NCBI RefSeq assembly: GCF_000001735.4
Contig: NC_003076.8
Location: 1,364,001-1,428,000, forward strand
DNA length: 64,000 nt
Reading direction: 5' to 3'
Source: Arabidopsis thaliana
Lineage: Eukaryota; Streptophyta; Magnoliopsida; Brassicales; Brassicaceae
Part shown: piece by piece, positions 50,460 to 63,216 of the stretch
Layout: each line of letters begins with the position of its first letter
How positions within the stretch are numbered: the first letter of the stretch is position 1
Translations under genes and position numbers: made by a program
The notes under the pieces: model-generated
Database searches by the model: none
Seen by the model: the letters and a program-made list of their open reading frames with translations, nothing else
What the model was told of the DNA's origin: nothing

Positions 50460-53014
50460 ACAATTCACAAGTGGCTGCAACAAAAAACCTAAAAGGTTTG
50501 GAATCTTAGAGAAAAAGGGTGTTGGAGTAATCGAGATTTGCGGAGGAAAGAATCGGATTTTAAGAGATGGAGATGGAGGATTTGGTGGACGCGGTGTGAT
50601 TCAGACGCAAAATATTTGAAATTTGAAGAAAGTGAGAGACAGAGAGAGAAAAGAGTAGAGAGAAGGAATCTCTGCGTTTGTTTTCTTTAGAGTCAACCCT
50701 TATAGAGATAGAGAGAGAAAAGGACGGTAATATTAAATTGTTGATTACAATAATTAAATAATGTATATAATTTAAAATTATGTTTGACATTTTTTTCTTC
50801 TCTGTTTTTAGTATAAAAGCTTTATATAATTATCATTTTAGAGAAATATAATTAATTCTAAAACTGAAAATTATTTAACGTTGTGTGATTACCTTCTTTT
50901 CTTTTTTGTAACTACAATTTTCAAGTAGTCTGTTACTTTCTTTCTTTTTTCTTGTAAATATTATTGTAGAGATTTTGTTCACCGGTAATTATAAGATTAT
51001 CCGGTTTAATATAGAGAAATGTGAGGAATAAGTCAATCTTTTATTGCATTTATAGATAAACCCAATAAATGCTATAACTAGTAAAAACGGCCATTTATAT
51101 TGAGTAAAGTTGGATTTTTTATGGCTAAAGTTTAGGAATTTATATTATCTGCCATATTTGCTTACAGTGTTAATTAAAGCTACCAAAATTATTACTTTTG
51201 ACTTAGTAAAGGAAAATTAATAACGATTAAAAAAACTTGTGTCAACTATTTTATCTGTAAGTTCTGACTAGATTTTTCTAATGATTTTGTTTCCATAAAG
51301 TTCTTTAAATTGCAGCCAGTAGCAGGATTCATATCTATAATAGACTCTAGAGGCTCTTTAAATCTTGATCACAAACTTCACAAGTATGACTTTTAATATG
51401 CATCAATTGTTTTTCACAAATTTATTTCGACCCCTCATAAGAAACTGTTCTTTTCTTTTTTTGCTTACTCAGAAAATTAATAAAATTTGTAGTGTTAACT
51501 AAATCTTATAGGCTTATAGCTAAGCTATTATTTTGTCCAATCCATGTGAAAGATAAGATTTTTAATGTACACGAAGGATAAGTTAGGTATGTCCTAATTC
51601 ATAAAGATTTAGCTGCTAAGTCCTAACCATATGTCATTGCCTTAAAGTTAATACAGTCCCTACACTAACTCATGCTCCCATGATCCTTTTTGCTTTTTAC
51701 TTCTTTTGTAATGGAAAATAAAACCACATTTTAATCCAGCGTAAAAAAAAAAAAAATCTTATGTGATGAGTATTTTTTTGATGTTGTGACAAACACGTAC
51801 ATTCTAAAACAATATGAGGTTTTTAGGGTTCGATATTTTGAGTTGCATGTTTATATATATGTGTAATGTGTTGTTCATTTTTCATAGGAACTGAAAATCC
51901 CGAAAAAAACTAACTTAATACGTACAATGATTCATTTTTCAATAAAAGTTAGAAAAAGTAAACTAGACTACTTATATTTTTCAAATATAATTAACACTTT
52001 AAACAAGGACCAACATATTTAACAATTAGACCCCTACACAAATAAAACTTTATGATACAGTAATCATGATCACGTTTTGTGGACTGAAATTAGGAAATTT
52101 AAAAGGGATAGGGACGCAGTTTTGAAATAGACAATTTAATCAGTTTATTTAAATAAAACCAATTTAATAATTTTATAAATTAAAAAGTCGTACCCCAAAA
52201 TAAACATTTTTAAATGTCAACAACAAACGCAAGCTTTAAATTATTTATTTTTGGAGAAATAACTTGATTGTGAGACCCACTTTTATATTTTTCCTCCATT
52301 TTTTTTGTTGTTCTAAAGAGTAAGTTAGGTATTTATGTTGACCAAAAACACTAGCTAAAAGATCATTTTATTCGTTTTTTCCAATCATAAAAAAGAAATT
52401 AATTATGTAAATGGAAAATAAAGATCTCAAAATACTACGTGTTTAGGATTAGGAGGTTTGGTGGCTATTATTTTCGGTGACCAATTTAATTATCTGCTTA
52501 TAATTTAATTTGATTTCAGCTTAGATTCGGTAAGGACTTGAATTATATAATTCGGACAACAAATTAATTGAAATTCGGTTAAGTTATTTTATTTCTCAAA
52601 AAAAGAAAACTGGGAAATTACATAGAAGTACCTCAACTTTTAAACGATTTTCACATAAATACTCAAACTTTTTGCTTTACAAGAAAAAGCCCTCACAAAA
52701 ATTTGATGATCGTTATCGCAAAATTTCCAAATCGTGTTCAAGTTTTTTGACTCTTTGAATTTACTTACAGACAAGAAATCGTGGTTTGTAATGTTAGAAG
52801 ACTATATATGCTCAAGAAGTAACACAATACAACAAAGTTTCCAAAACAAGTCTAAGACAAAACCTCATCCAAAAGATTGAGAGAATCCAAAAGAGGGCAA
52901 GAGAGAATCTTGGCTGTGTGCATATGTCTTCAACATAATCAAAATGGTATATATTATCAGAAAACTCTTTTGTCTTCTTGGCTTTAGTTTTGTACTTTTA
53001 AATAGACTGAGAAA
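50460..53014. other. 2.5-kb spacer: NT-C2 gene promoter and CPK1 3' flank
   Basis: The left end is the leader and promoter of the NT-C2 gene, with GA-rich sequence at 50629-50660. The rest is very AT-rich. At about 52609-52705 a stretch contains two back-to-back phrases (ACCTCAACTTTTAAACG and ACTCAAACTTTTTGC), a style seen in plant transposon remnants. It is too short to assign. No gene is seen. Confidence 0.4.
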
Positions 53015-55877
53015 CTAGAGTTTAAGAGCAATGCTAAAGCTTTTCTCTAGACCCATTTTCACAGGTCCTCCTGTGATGCTTCCTTTCTGCATCATCGCCA
53101 CAAACTCGTTGTAGTCTATTCGCCCGTCCTACAATACAACAATTCAAATGTTCAACATTATCAACATTCAACCAATATATCAATCCAAAACCGACATGAA
53201 AACTCGGTTTACTTCACTGTTTCTCAGGAAAGAGAGTTTCTACTATCCCCCTAGGTTTAACAAGAATCATACTCAATCGTCTCAGTTTTCCCAAGAAAAC
53301 AGACATGAAAACTCGGTAAGTGAAGTGTAGTTTTAATAATGCAAGGATTTAAGAGGATCATATAAGTGAGATTCCTATGAGTAAAATGTATATAATCCAT
53401 TGAAATTTGATCATTGTTGAGAAGTATTCAAGTCATTTTATAATTAGGATGAGATGATAAAAGGTGTAAAGGAACTTACATTGTCTTGATCAACATCGCG
53501 CATCAGTTCTTCTATGCGGACATCCTCAACACCAAACTCCTCACAAGCTTGTTGAAGCTCGTCTGGGGTGATATAGCCGCTCCCATCTTTGTCAAAGTAT
53601 GTAAAGGCTGCAAACAAATGGTCCTCTCTCTCTATTTTGTTTAGATGTAATGTTGCAGCTATGAACTCTTTGTAATCTATTGTTCCGCTGTTGTCCACAT
53701 CAGCCTGAATTATATACACATGAGAGAGAAACCAGATTACTTGCATATCTAGCAAAAACAGAAGTATATAACCACAACCAACAGAGTAAGTTTGAATGAT
53801 AACAAGATCAGTTCAGAATCTTAGTTAGGGAACTGGTATGCCGGTTAAAACTTACAGCTTGCATCAAGTCGAGAATTTCAGACTCTTTGAGATTCGCCCC
53901 TACTCGTTTTAGTCCTGCTTTCAGTTCTTCGAAAGTTATCTGACCACTCTTGTCCGCATCTATCATATTAAACATTTCTTTCAAGCCGGCGATTTCTTCT
54001 TCAGATAAGCTCTCAGCAATGACCTGCAAAAAGGCATAAAGAGAGAAACTTAATCTCCGTCGTCTCTTTCTTTCCACATAACAAGAGGAAGATGGGTTAA
54101 ATGTAGCTATCTTATGTTTATGACAGGAACTTCTTTTATATGGTTTTAAATTTTGTTTAGCATCGGAAAGCTGCTTACTCTAAGAGCCATTTTCTTGAAC
54201 TTGTTCATTGCAGAAAACTGCTTCATACGGCTCAGAACAGCAGAATCCAAAGGCTTGTCTGGAGCCACACCGTCGACTTGAACCCATGGATGACCTGAGA
54301 AGAAGCACAACTCCATAAGAGATAGAACGATGGTAGATCACTCTACATGACAACACACTTTATTCATGTAGTGAAATCTATGCTCAATGGAATTAACAGA
54401 AAGAGAATCACAGCGCTTTAACTGGAAGAGAAGGTTTCAGATCAAAATAACTTACATAATACTTGGTGGGCAGTTAACCTTTTCTTGGGATCCCTGACAA
54501 GCATTTTCCTCACTAAATCCTTTGCACTTTCAGATATACTTGGCCATGGATCGGACGAAAAGTCAAGATCACCGTGGAGGACCTGTTCGAAAATACCTTG
54601 TTCGGTTTCTGAATGTTCAAAGAAACAAAAAGATTAGAGATGTTGTTCAGAGCCTAGTTAGGAAAAGTGACAAATCTCTTATCTGTATATATACAATTCT
54701 TACCAGCCCAGAATGGAGGAACTCCGCTTAATAAAATGTACACAATCACTCCAGCACTCCAGACATCAGCTTCAGGGCCATAACGCTTTCGAAGAACTTC
54801 TGGGGCAACATAATATGGGCTACCAACAACATCTGTAAAAACATCGTCTGCAAAGAGGAAGGGAATCGAGTTCAGAAATAATTGTTCGACAAGGATCACA
54901 CTATTCACGTTAAAGACCAAATCTGGAAGTGGATCTTTTAAGATGAGTAACAATGAAATCAAACCTGGTTTAAAGAACATGGAGAGTCCAAAATCAATCG
55001 TCTTCAAGAGGGAATCTTCGTGTTTACTGACAAACAGAAAATTCTCGGGCTTGAGGTCTCGATGCATAACACCAAGAGAATGGCAAGCCTCTACAACCCC
55101 AACAATGGTTCTAGTGAGCTCAGCCGCTTTCCTCTCTGTGTAGTGACCGCGTTGAATGATCCTGTCAAAAAGCTCGCCGCCTGCACAACACTCCATTACA
55201 AGGTGCACTGCCACAACATCCTCATAAGCTCCTTTGATGGAGATGACATTAGGGTGACCAGCCAAGTGATGCATTATCTGAATTTCTCTTCTCACATCCT
55301 CAACGTCCTCATCAGTCAATAGCTTCCTCTTAGCAATCGACTTGCAGGCAAACTCCTTCCCCGTAGTCTTCTCGACACATAAAAAAGTCGTCCCAAATTG
55401 CCCTTGTCCGAGTTTCCTTCCCAAGGAATAGAATTCCTTGAAGTTTTCAGTCTTCCTCTGCAACACTGACTCAGTCCTAAGCCCTGCACTTGACACTCTC
55501 TTCATGTGTTTAGGCTTCTTAGGTTTAGCTGGAGGATCAGGTTTTGACTCCGGCTTGGTCTCTGACTTGGTCTCCTGCTTAGTCTCTGGTTTGGACTCAA
55601 GGCTTATCTCCTCTAGCGTTTCAGGCTTGCTTTCAGTTCGAATCTCTCTGTCCTTGGTCTCGACGTCAGTCCCTGGCTTCGGCATTGTGACCTGTTCAGG
55701 AGGTTTATTCTGGACTTCATCAGATAATCGAGATCGAAGCTCTCCCGAAACAGCTTCACTTGCAATATCTCCATTACTCATGGAAGCCGAATCATCTCCA
55801 TCTCTTGGCCGCCACATTGCAGCTGAAACAGATTGCAAGAAGCCATTTCTGCTTGGTCCAACACAAGTATTACCCAT
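53015..55877 (-). CDS. CPK1: Calcium-dependent protein kinase CPK1
   Basis: Seven exons, 54965-55877, 54704-54847, 54456-54608, 54179-54294, 53856-54023, 53480-53704 and 53015-53128, join in phase to 610 residues. MGNTCVGP is an N-myristoylation signal with a Cys available for palmitoylation. A long Lys/Glu/Pro-rich variable domain follows (about 40-130). The Ser/Thr kinase domain is complete: Gly loop [18 protein letters not shown] catalytic loop, IDFGLS, and APE in YYVAPEVL. The autoinhibitory junction lies around [20 protein letters not shown]. Four EF-hand loops follow: [36 protein letters not shown] and [12 protein letters not shown]; the last is split by an intron. Calcium binding releases inhibition. 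CPK1 is reported in lipid bodies and peroxisomes and acts in defence and salicylate signalling. At5g04870. Confidence 0.97.
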
Positions 55878-57280
55878 TCCCTAACTTGTCTTAAATCTCT
55901 TTCACCAGAAATAGCATCAAGATCTGATTACAATAACCTCAAAAACAATCTAATCTCATTACTAATCTGATAAAAGTCAAATCCTTTCGATCTTAAAACC
56001 ATCAGACATCAAACCTCGGACTTCTCAGACGATTGAATTTCTACACAGCTGAACTGATAAACCCAACTTGGATGAGGAGAAACAGCAGAGAGCTTGCTTA
56101 TACAGAGGTGAGAAATAGCAAGAAAAATCAAAAGGGTATCGGAAAAATCATGACTTGAAACAAACCCAGAAAATAGAAAGTCACAATGAAGGAAACCAAA
56201 CAGAGAGTAGAAAGCATCCCCAGATAACAACAACAAAGAAAGAAACAGAGAGATCTGAAGAAGAGTAAAGAGAAAGAATGAGAAAATAAATTGAGTTGGG
56301 TGGGAAAATAAAAGGGATAGTTTAATAGCACTACACTTGCATAAACCGTAGGGACATTTGTTAATTTAATGAGAGAGTCAAGGTCTGTATAGAGAAGAAG
56401 ACGATGAAGAAAGACGAAGAAGAAGATTGAACCAGTTTGAAAAACGCGTTTCTTTTGTTTTGATTATCTATCACCGCCGAGTTTTCCGCTGAGATTTGTC
56501 TTAACTCTCTTTTTAATTAATCTTTGATTACAAAGTCCACCACCCTCTTCAATCTTGGCAACGCAGCTTCTTATGTAAGGGTACTTAATTAGTAATATAT
56601 TAAAACTTTGAGGTAAAAAGGTGATTTTCCATAAAATCAATTTCCTTTCTGGAGTCCTAATAACATCCTTTTTATAATGGTCCCATCATTTACTACTTTT
56701 GAAAAATATAACCCGCAAGTGAAAAATGCGCAAACAAAACCCACATATTAAAGAGCAGTCATTAAAAATAAGACATCCACATGTTAAAGCTTGAACAAAT
56801 CACATGCTCTACACATTCTTGTCTTCGCCCTTATGTTTTACCCTAATTACTCCTTCCGACCACAGCTATTATTGAAGATCAAAACCTAGACCAGAACTAA
56901 TATTGTAGAGACGGCGAGTTTGGTGTTCTAAACATCATGATCACCACTTTCCATTGTTTTTGCTGGTCCTAACGGAACACTCAAGCACCCTTCCTTTTTC
57001 CAGTAGATAAGCCAATGAGATGTCCCTACTGCAATAGAACGGTATGAATCTCTGGACACTCTGTTATTGATTTGATATGGAAAGAATGCTTGCCTAAAAC
57101 AAAAACGAAGCTCACTATTGTTATCAAGAGATGGTGGTTTGAATCAGTATTTAAGAAGATATGATTTGTGGCAAAGACGCTCACTATGATGTGTATGAGA
57201 CTTGGTTTGATGTAGTGCAGTATGTTCTGATAGTAGATTATCAATCATCACAACAGCGTTTTTTGGTGACAAAAGTCTGT
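55878..57280. promoter_or_regulatory. CPK1 leader and promoter, then unassigned sequence
   Basis: CPK1 transcription starts in this region and probably includes a leader intron between about 55890 and 56230, judging by the change in composition, but I could not fix its borders. GA-rich leader sequence occurs around 56390-56430. From 56.6 kb the sequence becomes AT-rich. The part near 57030-57280 may be the 3' end of the unrecognised minus-strand gene. Confidence 0.35.
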
Positions 57281-58489
57281 TCATTGCCTCTGCCACGTCC
57301 TGATCAAGTAAACATCCAAGGACCTCCAAAAACAGATGATCCTTATTACAGAGATTCTCAATCTTTTCCGTACTTGTTCCTTGATTGATCCTTTTCACTA
57401 TGACGAAATTAAATTGACAACTGTTTCCATATCTTGCTATGAGGAACAAAATTTCCTAGTCATGACTATAAAATGAAAAGTAACCTATTCGGCATTCTGT
57501 TTATGACACTAATAGAGAACAAGTGTGGGAAAGGGAAATGACGGTATTCAAGTGTGTGTCTTCCATTGACCGGAAAATAAGGTAAGAAAACCCTCACCTT
57601 TCTTATCATGTGTTGCGCTTGGAAATGGAAGAATCTCTTTATGCTTCTTTTCGCCACCTCTAAATCCTCCAACTGCATGAACACAATTCTATATCAGATA
57701 TATGAGTGTGCACCATCAACTAAGTAACAGTCCAAAACCATCTAACTGACTAATGCGCGAAGACACCTACATTGGCTCAATCTTTGGCTGACCAGGTTTT
57801 CTGTTCCTAGCATCAAATACTATATTCTCGAGAAAATCCATATTGCTAACACCAGGGATCTCAACTGGAGTTTGGAGACTCAAGAAGAGAACCGCAAGAG
57901 ATCCTTACATATCATGCAGATGCTCGGCTTTAAACACAATGATTTATGAGAGGGGTACGAGTAGAGATACTCTAGGAATCATATGTTTCAACAACATGAA
58001 GATTGAGAAACTTACCTTGAAAAAATGTGTTCATAAGCAAAAAACTTACGAGCCTCAACCTTTCATAATATTAGTTAGGAAATATCAGCAATGATGCAAA
58101 TGATTCACACAATTGGAATTAGTTAAGCTTGTCAGAAATTTTAGCTAATGCTCTCTTAGTACAGAAATAATATCCAATAGAATCACGGCTAACAAACTTC
58201 ACAACGTCTATATGTACTAGTGTTTCATTAACATGAAAAATCTCTCCTTTCTTCCACAATTCAACAATCACAAGCACTTAAATCCCTAACCTCAATCAAA
58301 CGGCTCCTATTCCCGTCATCATGATCCGAGGATGGAGACAAAGTCGACAGAAGAAGAATCGGAGAGGAAAAAGGAGAGCTTTTTACGGCGGTGGATACAC
58401 AGAGCAGCGACTCAGAAACCTCGCGAAGGCTTATGAGGAAGATACAGTAGAAGCGTATTGAGCAGTTCAGTGTTCGCAACGGAGGCCAT
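57281..58489 (-). pseudogene. Unrecognised, probably decayed gene
   Basis: Exon-like blocks lie at 58420-58489 (ATG; MASVANTELLNTLLLYLPHK), 57771-57903 (PVEIPGVSNMDFLENIVFDA, then RKPGQPKIEP), 57598-57672 and 57281-57390. The first two join in phase at GT-AG borders. The third does not continue the frame: entered in the phase left by the second, it closes at once, while other phases are open (KKHKEILPFPSATHDKKG or VAKRSIKRFFHFQAQHMIRK). The last block then reads SIKEQVRKRLRISVIR before a TGA at 57281-57283. Either a small exon is missing from my model or the gene carries a frameshift. I do not recognise the family. The first block shares a divergent promoter with the GH3 gene. Confidence 0.35.
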
Positions 58490-59368
58490 AGAGATAGACG
58501 AAGCGGCGGCGGGAGGCGGAGAATCGCCGGTTTAGCGTGAGATAAGAGTCGAGGAATCCGATTCTCCCGCCTACTGACACGTGTCCAAGGTACGTTAAAG
58601 CAAGTACGATACTTTTCAGTAATAAAAAAAAGTAAGAAGTCAAAAAAGAAAGAAACTTTTTTAAAAAACTAAAACGACGCCGCTTTGTTCGTCGTTATGC
58701 ATCATTATGCAGTGTAGACTGGTACAGATGTTTTGTGGAAAAACGTGAGCCAACCCCACGTCCCAATAAAAACAACACAAAACCGCATCAACGTCTTTTA
58801 ACACTCTCTCTCTCTTTCTCAAATCTGCTTAAAAGCGTTTATTAACTACTCTTTATTTTCTCATATAAAAATTCTCAGCGAAGAAGAATCAGATATTTTC
58901 TGGTCTTGCTCTGCCTAACTCTCACATGTAAGTTCTTCTTTCTTCCTCCATTCTCTACTGTTGAATCTTGCCTTTTTCCTTACCCCCAATGTATGCTTCT
59001 TCTTATTTCTTGTTTTCTTGGCTAGCTTGGTTCTTGGTTTCTTGTATGAGGCTAGTAGCTTTATAATGATTCGTTTGGAAAATAAGAAAATGAGAAAGTA
59101 CTTCTTACGGATTCGTGTGCTTATTCAATCTTTTGTTGAAATTCGAACAGTAAATCTTAAAAAGCTTGCTTTTATTTTTGCTTTTTTTCTTCTTTCTTGT
59201 CACTGATGAATAACGAAGTTGCTTTTTTGTTTTCTTGGTTGGCTGCTGATAAGCACCAAGGTTTCACAATTTTGGGGGTTTCTTTTTTAAGCTGACAAGT
59301 GACAAGTCTTTCTTATCTTGAGTTTCTTCCGTCTTTGTTGTTTTGCCAGAGTTTCCCCTGTTACGAAG
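58490..59368 (+). promoter_or_regulatory. Divergent promoter and spliced leader of the GH3 gene
   Basis: A 10-bp palindromic G-box, GACACGTGTC, lies at 58576-58585. A TATA-like TCATATAAAAATTC lies at about 58860-58873, followed by a leader exon that ends at 58927. A leader intron fits 58928-59349 (CACAT|GTAAGT to GCCAG|AGTTTC), 19 nt before the ATG. Within it, short frames at 58.96-59.2 kb are intronic. Confidence 0.55.
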
Positions 59369-62300
59369 ATGAGCAGAGATTCAGTAAGAATCGTTGGGGT
59401 TCTTCTATGGATGTGTATGTGGGTTTGTTGTTATGGGGATGGAGAGTATCTGTTGTACAAGGACCCGAAACAGACGGTGTCAGATCGAGTTGCGGATTTG
59501 TTTGGTAGAATGACTTTGGAAGAGAAGATTGGCCAGATGGTGCAGATTGATAGAAGTGTTGCCACTGTCAACATTATGAGAGATTACTTCATCGGTATGT
59601 AAAAGAACAATCTTTCTTGGAGATTTCCAGAAATCTGATTACTTACTTGCTTGGCTAGTTTAATTGGTTCATTTAAACCTTATTTTGGGCATCTTGTATG
59701 GTTTCCTTAGAAAACTGGTCGGTGCTACTGGTGTTGTTAGGTGAAATGAGGATATCATTCAGTTTTTGCTTTCATTGAACTTCAGTTTCTCATCATCTTG
59801 TTAATAAAGAACTAGATAAGCTGCGTAACTTGACTTGGTATTGAGTATCTGTATTTGTGAAACTTGAAAATTGAAGTTGTCTGTTTGTTCTGTACAGGCA
59901 GTGTATTGAGTGGTGGTGGGAGCGCTCCACTTCCTGAGGCAAGTGCTCAGAATTGGGTTGATATGATAAATGAGTACCAAAAGGGGGCTCTAGTTAGTCG
60001 TTTGGGAATTCCTATGATATATGGCATTGATGCCGTTCACGGGCATAACAATGTCTATAACGCTACTATTTTCCCTCACAATGTTGGTCTTGGAGCCACT
60101 AGGCAAGTATTAGCTAAAACGTTTATTCGATCTTGCATGTTTCCCATCTCTGTTTCTGTGAATGCTGTCTATATTTCTTCTGATGATAGATTTGAGTTTC
60201 ACAGGGATCCTGATCTTGTTAAGAGGATTGGAGCAGCAACTGCAGTCGAAGTCAGAGCCACTGGAATCCCATACACATTTGCTCCTTGCATTGCAGTAAA
60301 TTTTCTCACCGTCTGCCTAACTTTTATATACCTGGCACTCTTCATATCATTGGTACTTTGGACATTTGTTAAAGTTGTTACCCACTCGCTTTTTGTAGGT
60401 TTGTAGAGATCCCAGATGGGGTAGATGTTATGAGAGCTACAGCGAGGATCACAAAGTCGTGGAAGACATGACGGATGTCATACTTGGTTTACAAGGAGAG
60501 CCTCCTTCCAACTATAAGCACGGAGTTCCATTCGTTGGTGGCAGGTAAGGCTTTTGTTAATTTGGTTCGGTTATGATAGCCTTACAAAAGTATGTTCGGT
60601 CTTTCATGCGTGTTATTTTGATAGGGATAAAGTTGCAGCCTGTGCCAAGCATTACGTGGGAGATGGTGGGACAACCCGCGGAGTAAACGAGAACAACACT
60701 GTGACTGATTTACACGGTCTTCTTAGCGTTCACATGCCCGCTTATGCTGATGCAGTTTACAAAGGTGTTTCCACAGTGATGGTTTCATATTCGAGCTGGA
60801 ATGGTGAGAAGATGCATGCAAATACTGAGCTGATCACAGGGTATCTTAAGGGTACCCTTAAGTTTAAGGTCTGCTTACTTATCACAACTTCAACGCACAT
60901 TCTCTGTGTTCTGGCAGTAGTCTTTCTGAATGAATATTTCTCTTTCTCCATGTATTTTGTAGATTCTTGAATAGAACATATATATAGCATGTGTGAGTTC
61001 TTAGATGAAGGAGTTGATTTTGAATGTTAATTCCAACTTATCATCTCTATGATGTGTGCAGGGTTTTGTTATCTCGGATTGGCAAGGTGTCGATAAGATT
61101 TCCACACCACCGCATACGCACTACACAGCTTCCGTCCGAGCTGCAATTCAAGCTGGAATTGATATGGTTAGTGTTTCATACTTCACAGACATTCCTGGAC
61201 TGAAATAGGAAATTGTTACTCATGTTTGTGTTAGCTAATGAAATAATATGCAGGTCATGGTCCCCTTCAACTTTACCGAGTTTGTCAATGATCTTACAAC
61301 CTTGGTGAAGAATAATTCAATTCCTGTCACTCGGATTGATGATGCTGTCAGAAGAATCCTGCTTGTCAAGTTCACCATGGGTCTTTTTGAGAACCCTTTG
61401 GCTGATTACAGCTTTTCCAGTGAACTAGGAAGCCAGGTCAGTTGCCTAATAACCCTGAGCTAGAATCTGTTGCAAGTACTACAAAGTCTTGATGGAATGT
61501 TCTCAATTTATATTAGGCACATAGAGACTTGGCAAGGGAGGCTGTTAGAAAATCCCTTGTGCTACTGAAGAACGGGAACAAAACCAATCCTATGCTCCCA
61601 CTTCCCAGGAAGACTTCAAAGATCCTAGTCGCTGGCACTCACGCTGATAATTTAGGTTATCAGTGTGGTGGTTGGACCATAACTTGGCAAGGATTTAGCG
61701 GTAATAAGAACACGAGAGGTACGTTCTGCAACTCTTATTGCAGATTATACAAGTTCTATCATCTTGTCTGTGACTGTTTATGCTTTGTAAGTTGTAACAA
61801 ATATCTTGTGACTGTTAATAGACTGTACCCTTTCTTCTGATTCAGGGACTACACTTCTTAGCGCTGTAAAATCAGCTGTTGATCAAAGCACTGAAGTTGT
61901 CTTCCGCGAGAACCCGGATGCTGAATTCATCAAATCGAACAACTTTGCTTATGCAATCATTGCTGTTGGTGAACCTCCATATGCAGAAACAGCTGGAGAC
62001 AGCGACAAGCTAACTATGCTTGACCCCGGTCCAGCGATTATTAGCTCCACTTGTCAGGCTGTCAAGTGTGTGGTTGTGGTCATTTCAGGTAGACCACTTG
62101 TGATGGAACCTTACGTTGCCTCGATCGATGCATTGGTTGCAGCATGGCTACCAGGAACAGAAGGCCAAGGTATCACTGATGCTCTCTTTGGGGACCATGG
62201 CTTCAGTGGAAAACTTCCTGTTACATGGTTCAGAAACACAGAGCAGTTGCCTATGAGCTATGGAGATACACATTATGACCCGCTATTTGCTTACGGGTCT

Positions 62301-62550
62301 GGTCTTGAAACTGAGTCTGTTGCGAGCATTGTTGCTAGGTAAAATACTTCACACAGCTTCCTGTTTCATCTGTTGCAGTATTCTCTGACACAAGATTAAG
62401 ATTCTTAACCCCTAAGTTTTGGTTGCTAACAGGTCAACCTCAGCTTCTGCTACTAACACAAAGCCCTGCTTATACACAGTCCTTGTTTCTGCTACATTGT
62501 GTCTGTTTATCTTCCCAAGGTATCATCACCAGTTTCAACTTCCGTTTTGA
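59369..62550 (+). CDS. Glycoside hydrolase family 3, secreted beta-glucosidase-like
   Basis: Ten exons join in phase to about 670 residues: 59369-59594, 59898-60102, 60205-60295, 60399-60544, 60625-60868, 61062-61166, 61254-61436, 61517-61718, 61846-62338 and 62433-62550. A signal peptide ([20 protein letters not shown]) is followed by both GH3 domains. The substrate pocket has [15 protein letters not shown] and [11 protein letters not shown], and the nucleophile is Asp310 in [11 protein letters not shown]. The second domain begins [15 protein letters not shown]. The hydrophobic C terminus ([17 protein letters not shown]) resembles a GPI-anchor signal. Expected action: trimming of beta-glucan or other wall polysaccharide at the cell surface. 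Intron 2 uses a GC donor. The last codons are uncertain: splicing at AG|GTATCA near 62519 would replace about ten residues. Probably At5g04885. Confidence 0.92.
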
Positions 62551-63216
62551 TTTCTTTACAGAAATTGGTGAGAATCTGACATTTCTTCTGGTAACTTTTT
62601 TTGTGTGTGTAGCTTAAGCCGACTTTGAGAAGATGAAAAGTTACAAAAGCTTGGAGTAGATAGATTCTTTCGATTATCTGATCTGATCAAGTGAGTTCTT
62701 GTTAGCCTAGCAAAAGAGACCCTGAATCTGTGTCGTGTTATGTTCAGAGTTATTGCAACCTGAAACATTATTGGATATTCACACCAGAACGTTCTTCTAT
62801 TTAGGTTCTTGAAAATTCTAATAGACAAATTCTCTTCTTGAAATCACCATTCTTGAAATTAAGTCACATAACTTCTCAGAAAAAATGATACATCTTCTCA
62901 ACTGATTAAAACTGACGTCATTTGGGGAACATAACTTACAAGACATAATAAACTTGTGAAGAAAGCAAGAGAACATTATGCTTTCTTTGTAAGAGAAGTA
63001 ACATATGAATGATGACCTGAGACAAAAGAAGAGATTTTGATGATCACAAGACATAGCCGCAAAACTAGGAATATCCATTGCATAACAGTAGAGAAAATGG
63101 CTAAGTATTGCAGAAATTCAAATCTTATTTATATGCAGAGCAATAAACACCTAATAGTATCATCAAAGCTCAAATTTAACCAGTTCATAAGAAAGAGGAA
63201 AGATAAGTAATTAATA
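62551..63216. other. Spacer between the GH3 gene and RTM2
   Basis: The 666 bp contain the GH3 3' UTR and the RTM2 promoter and leader. A TATA-like TTTATATGC lies at 63128-63136. No other gene is seen. Confidence 0.4.

Noticed and set aside
58961..59206. Hydrophobic 81-codon frame upstream of the GH3 gene
   Set aside because: It lies inside the inferred leader intron (58928-59349) and is T-rich, which explains the Phe/Leu content.
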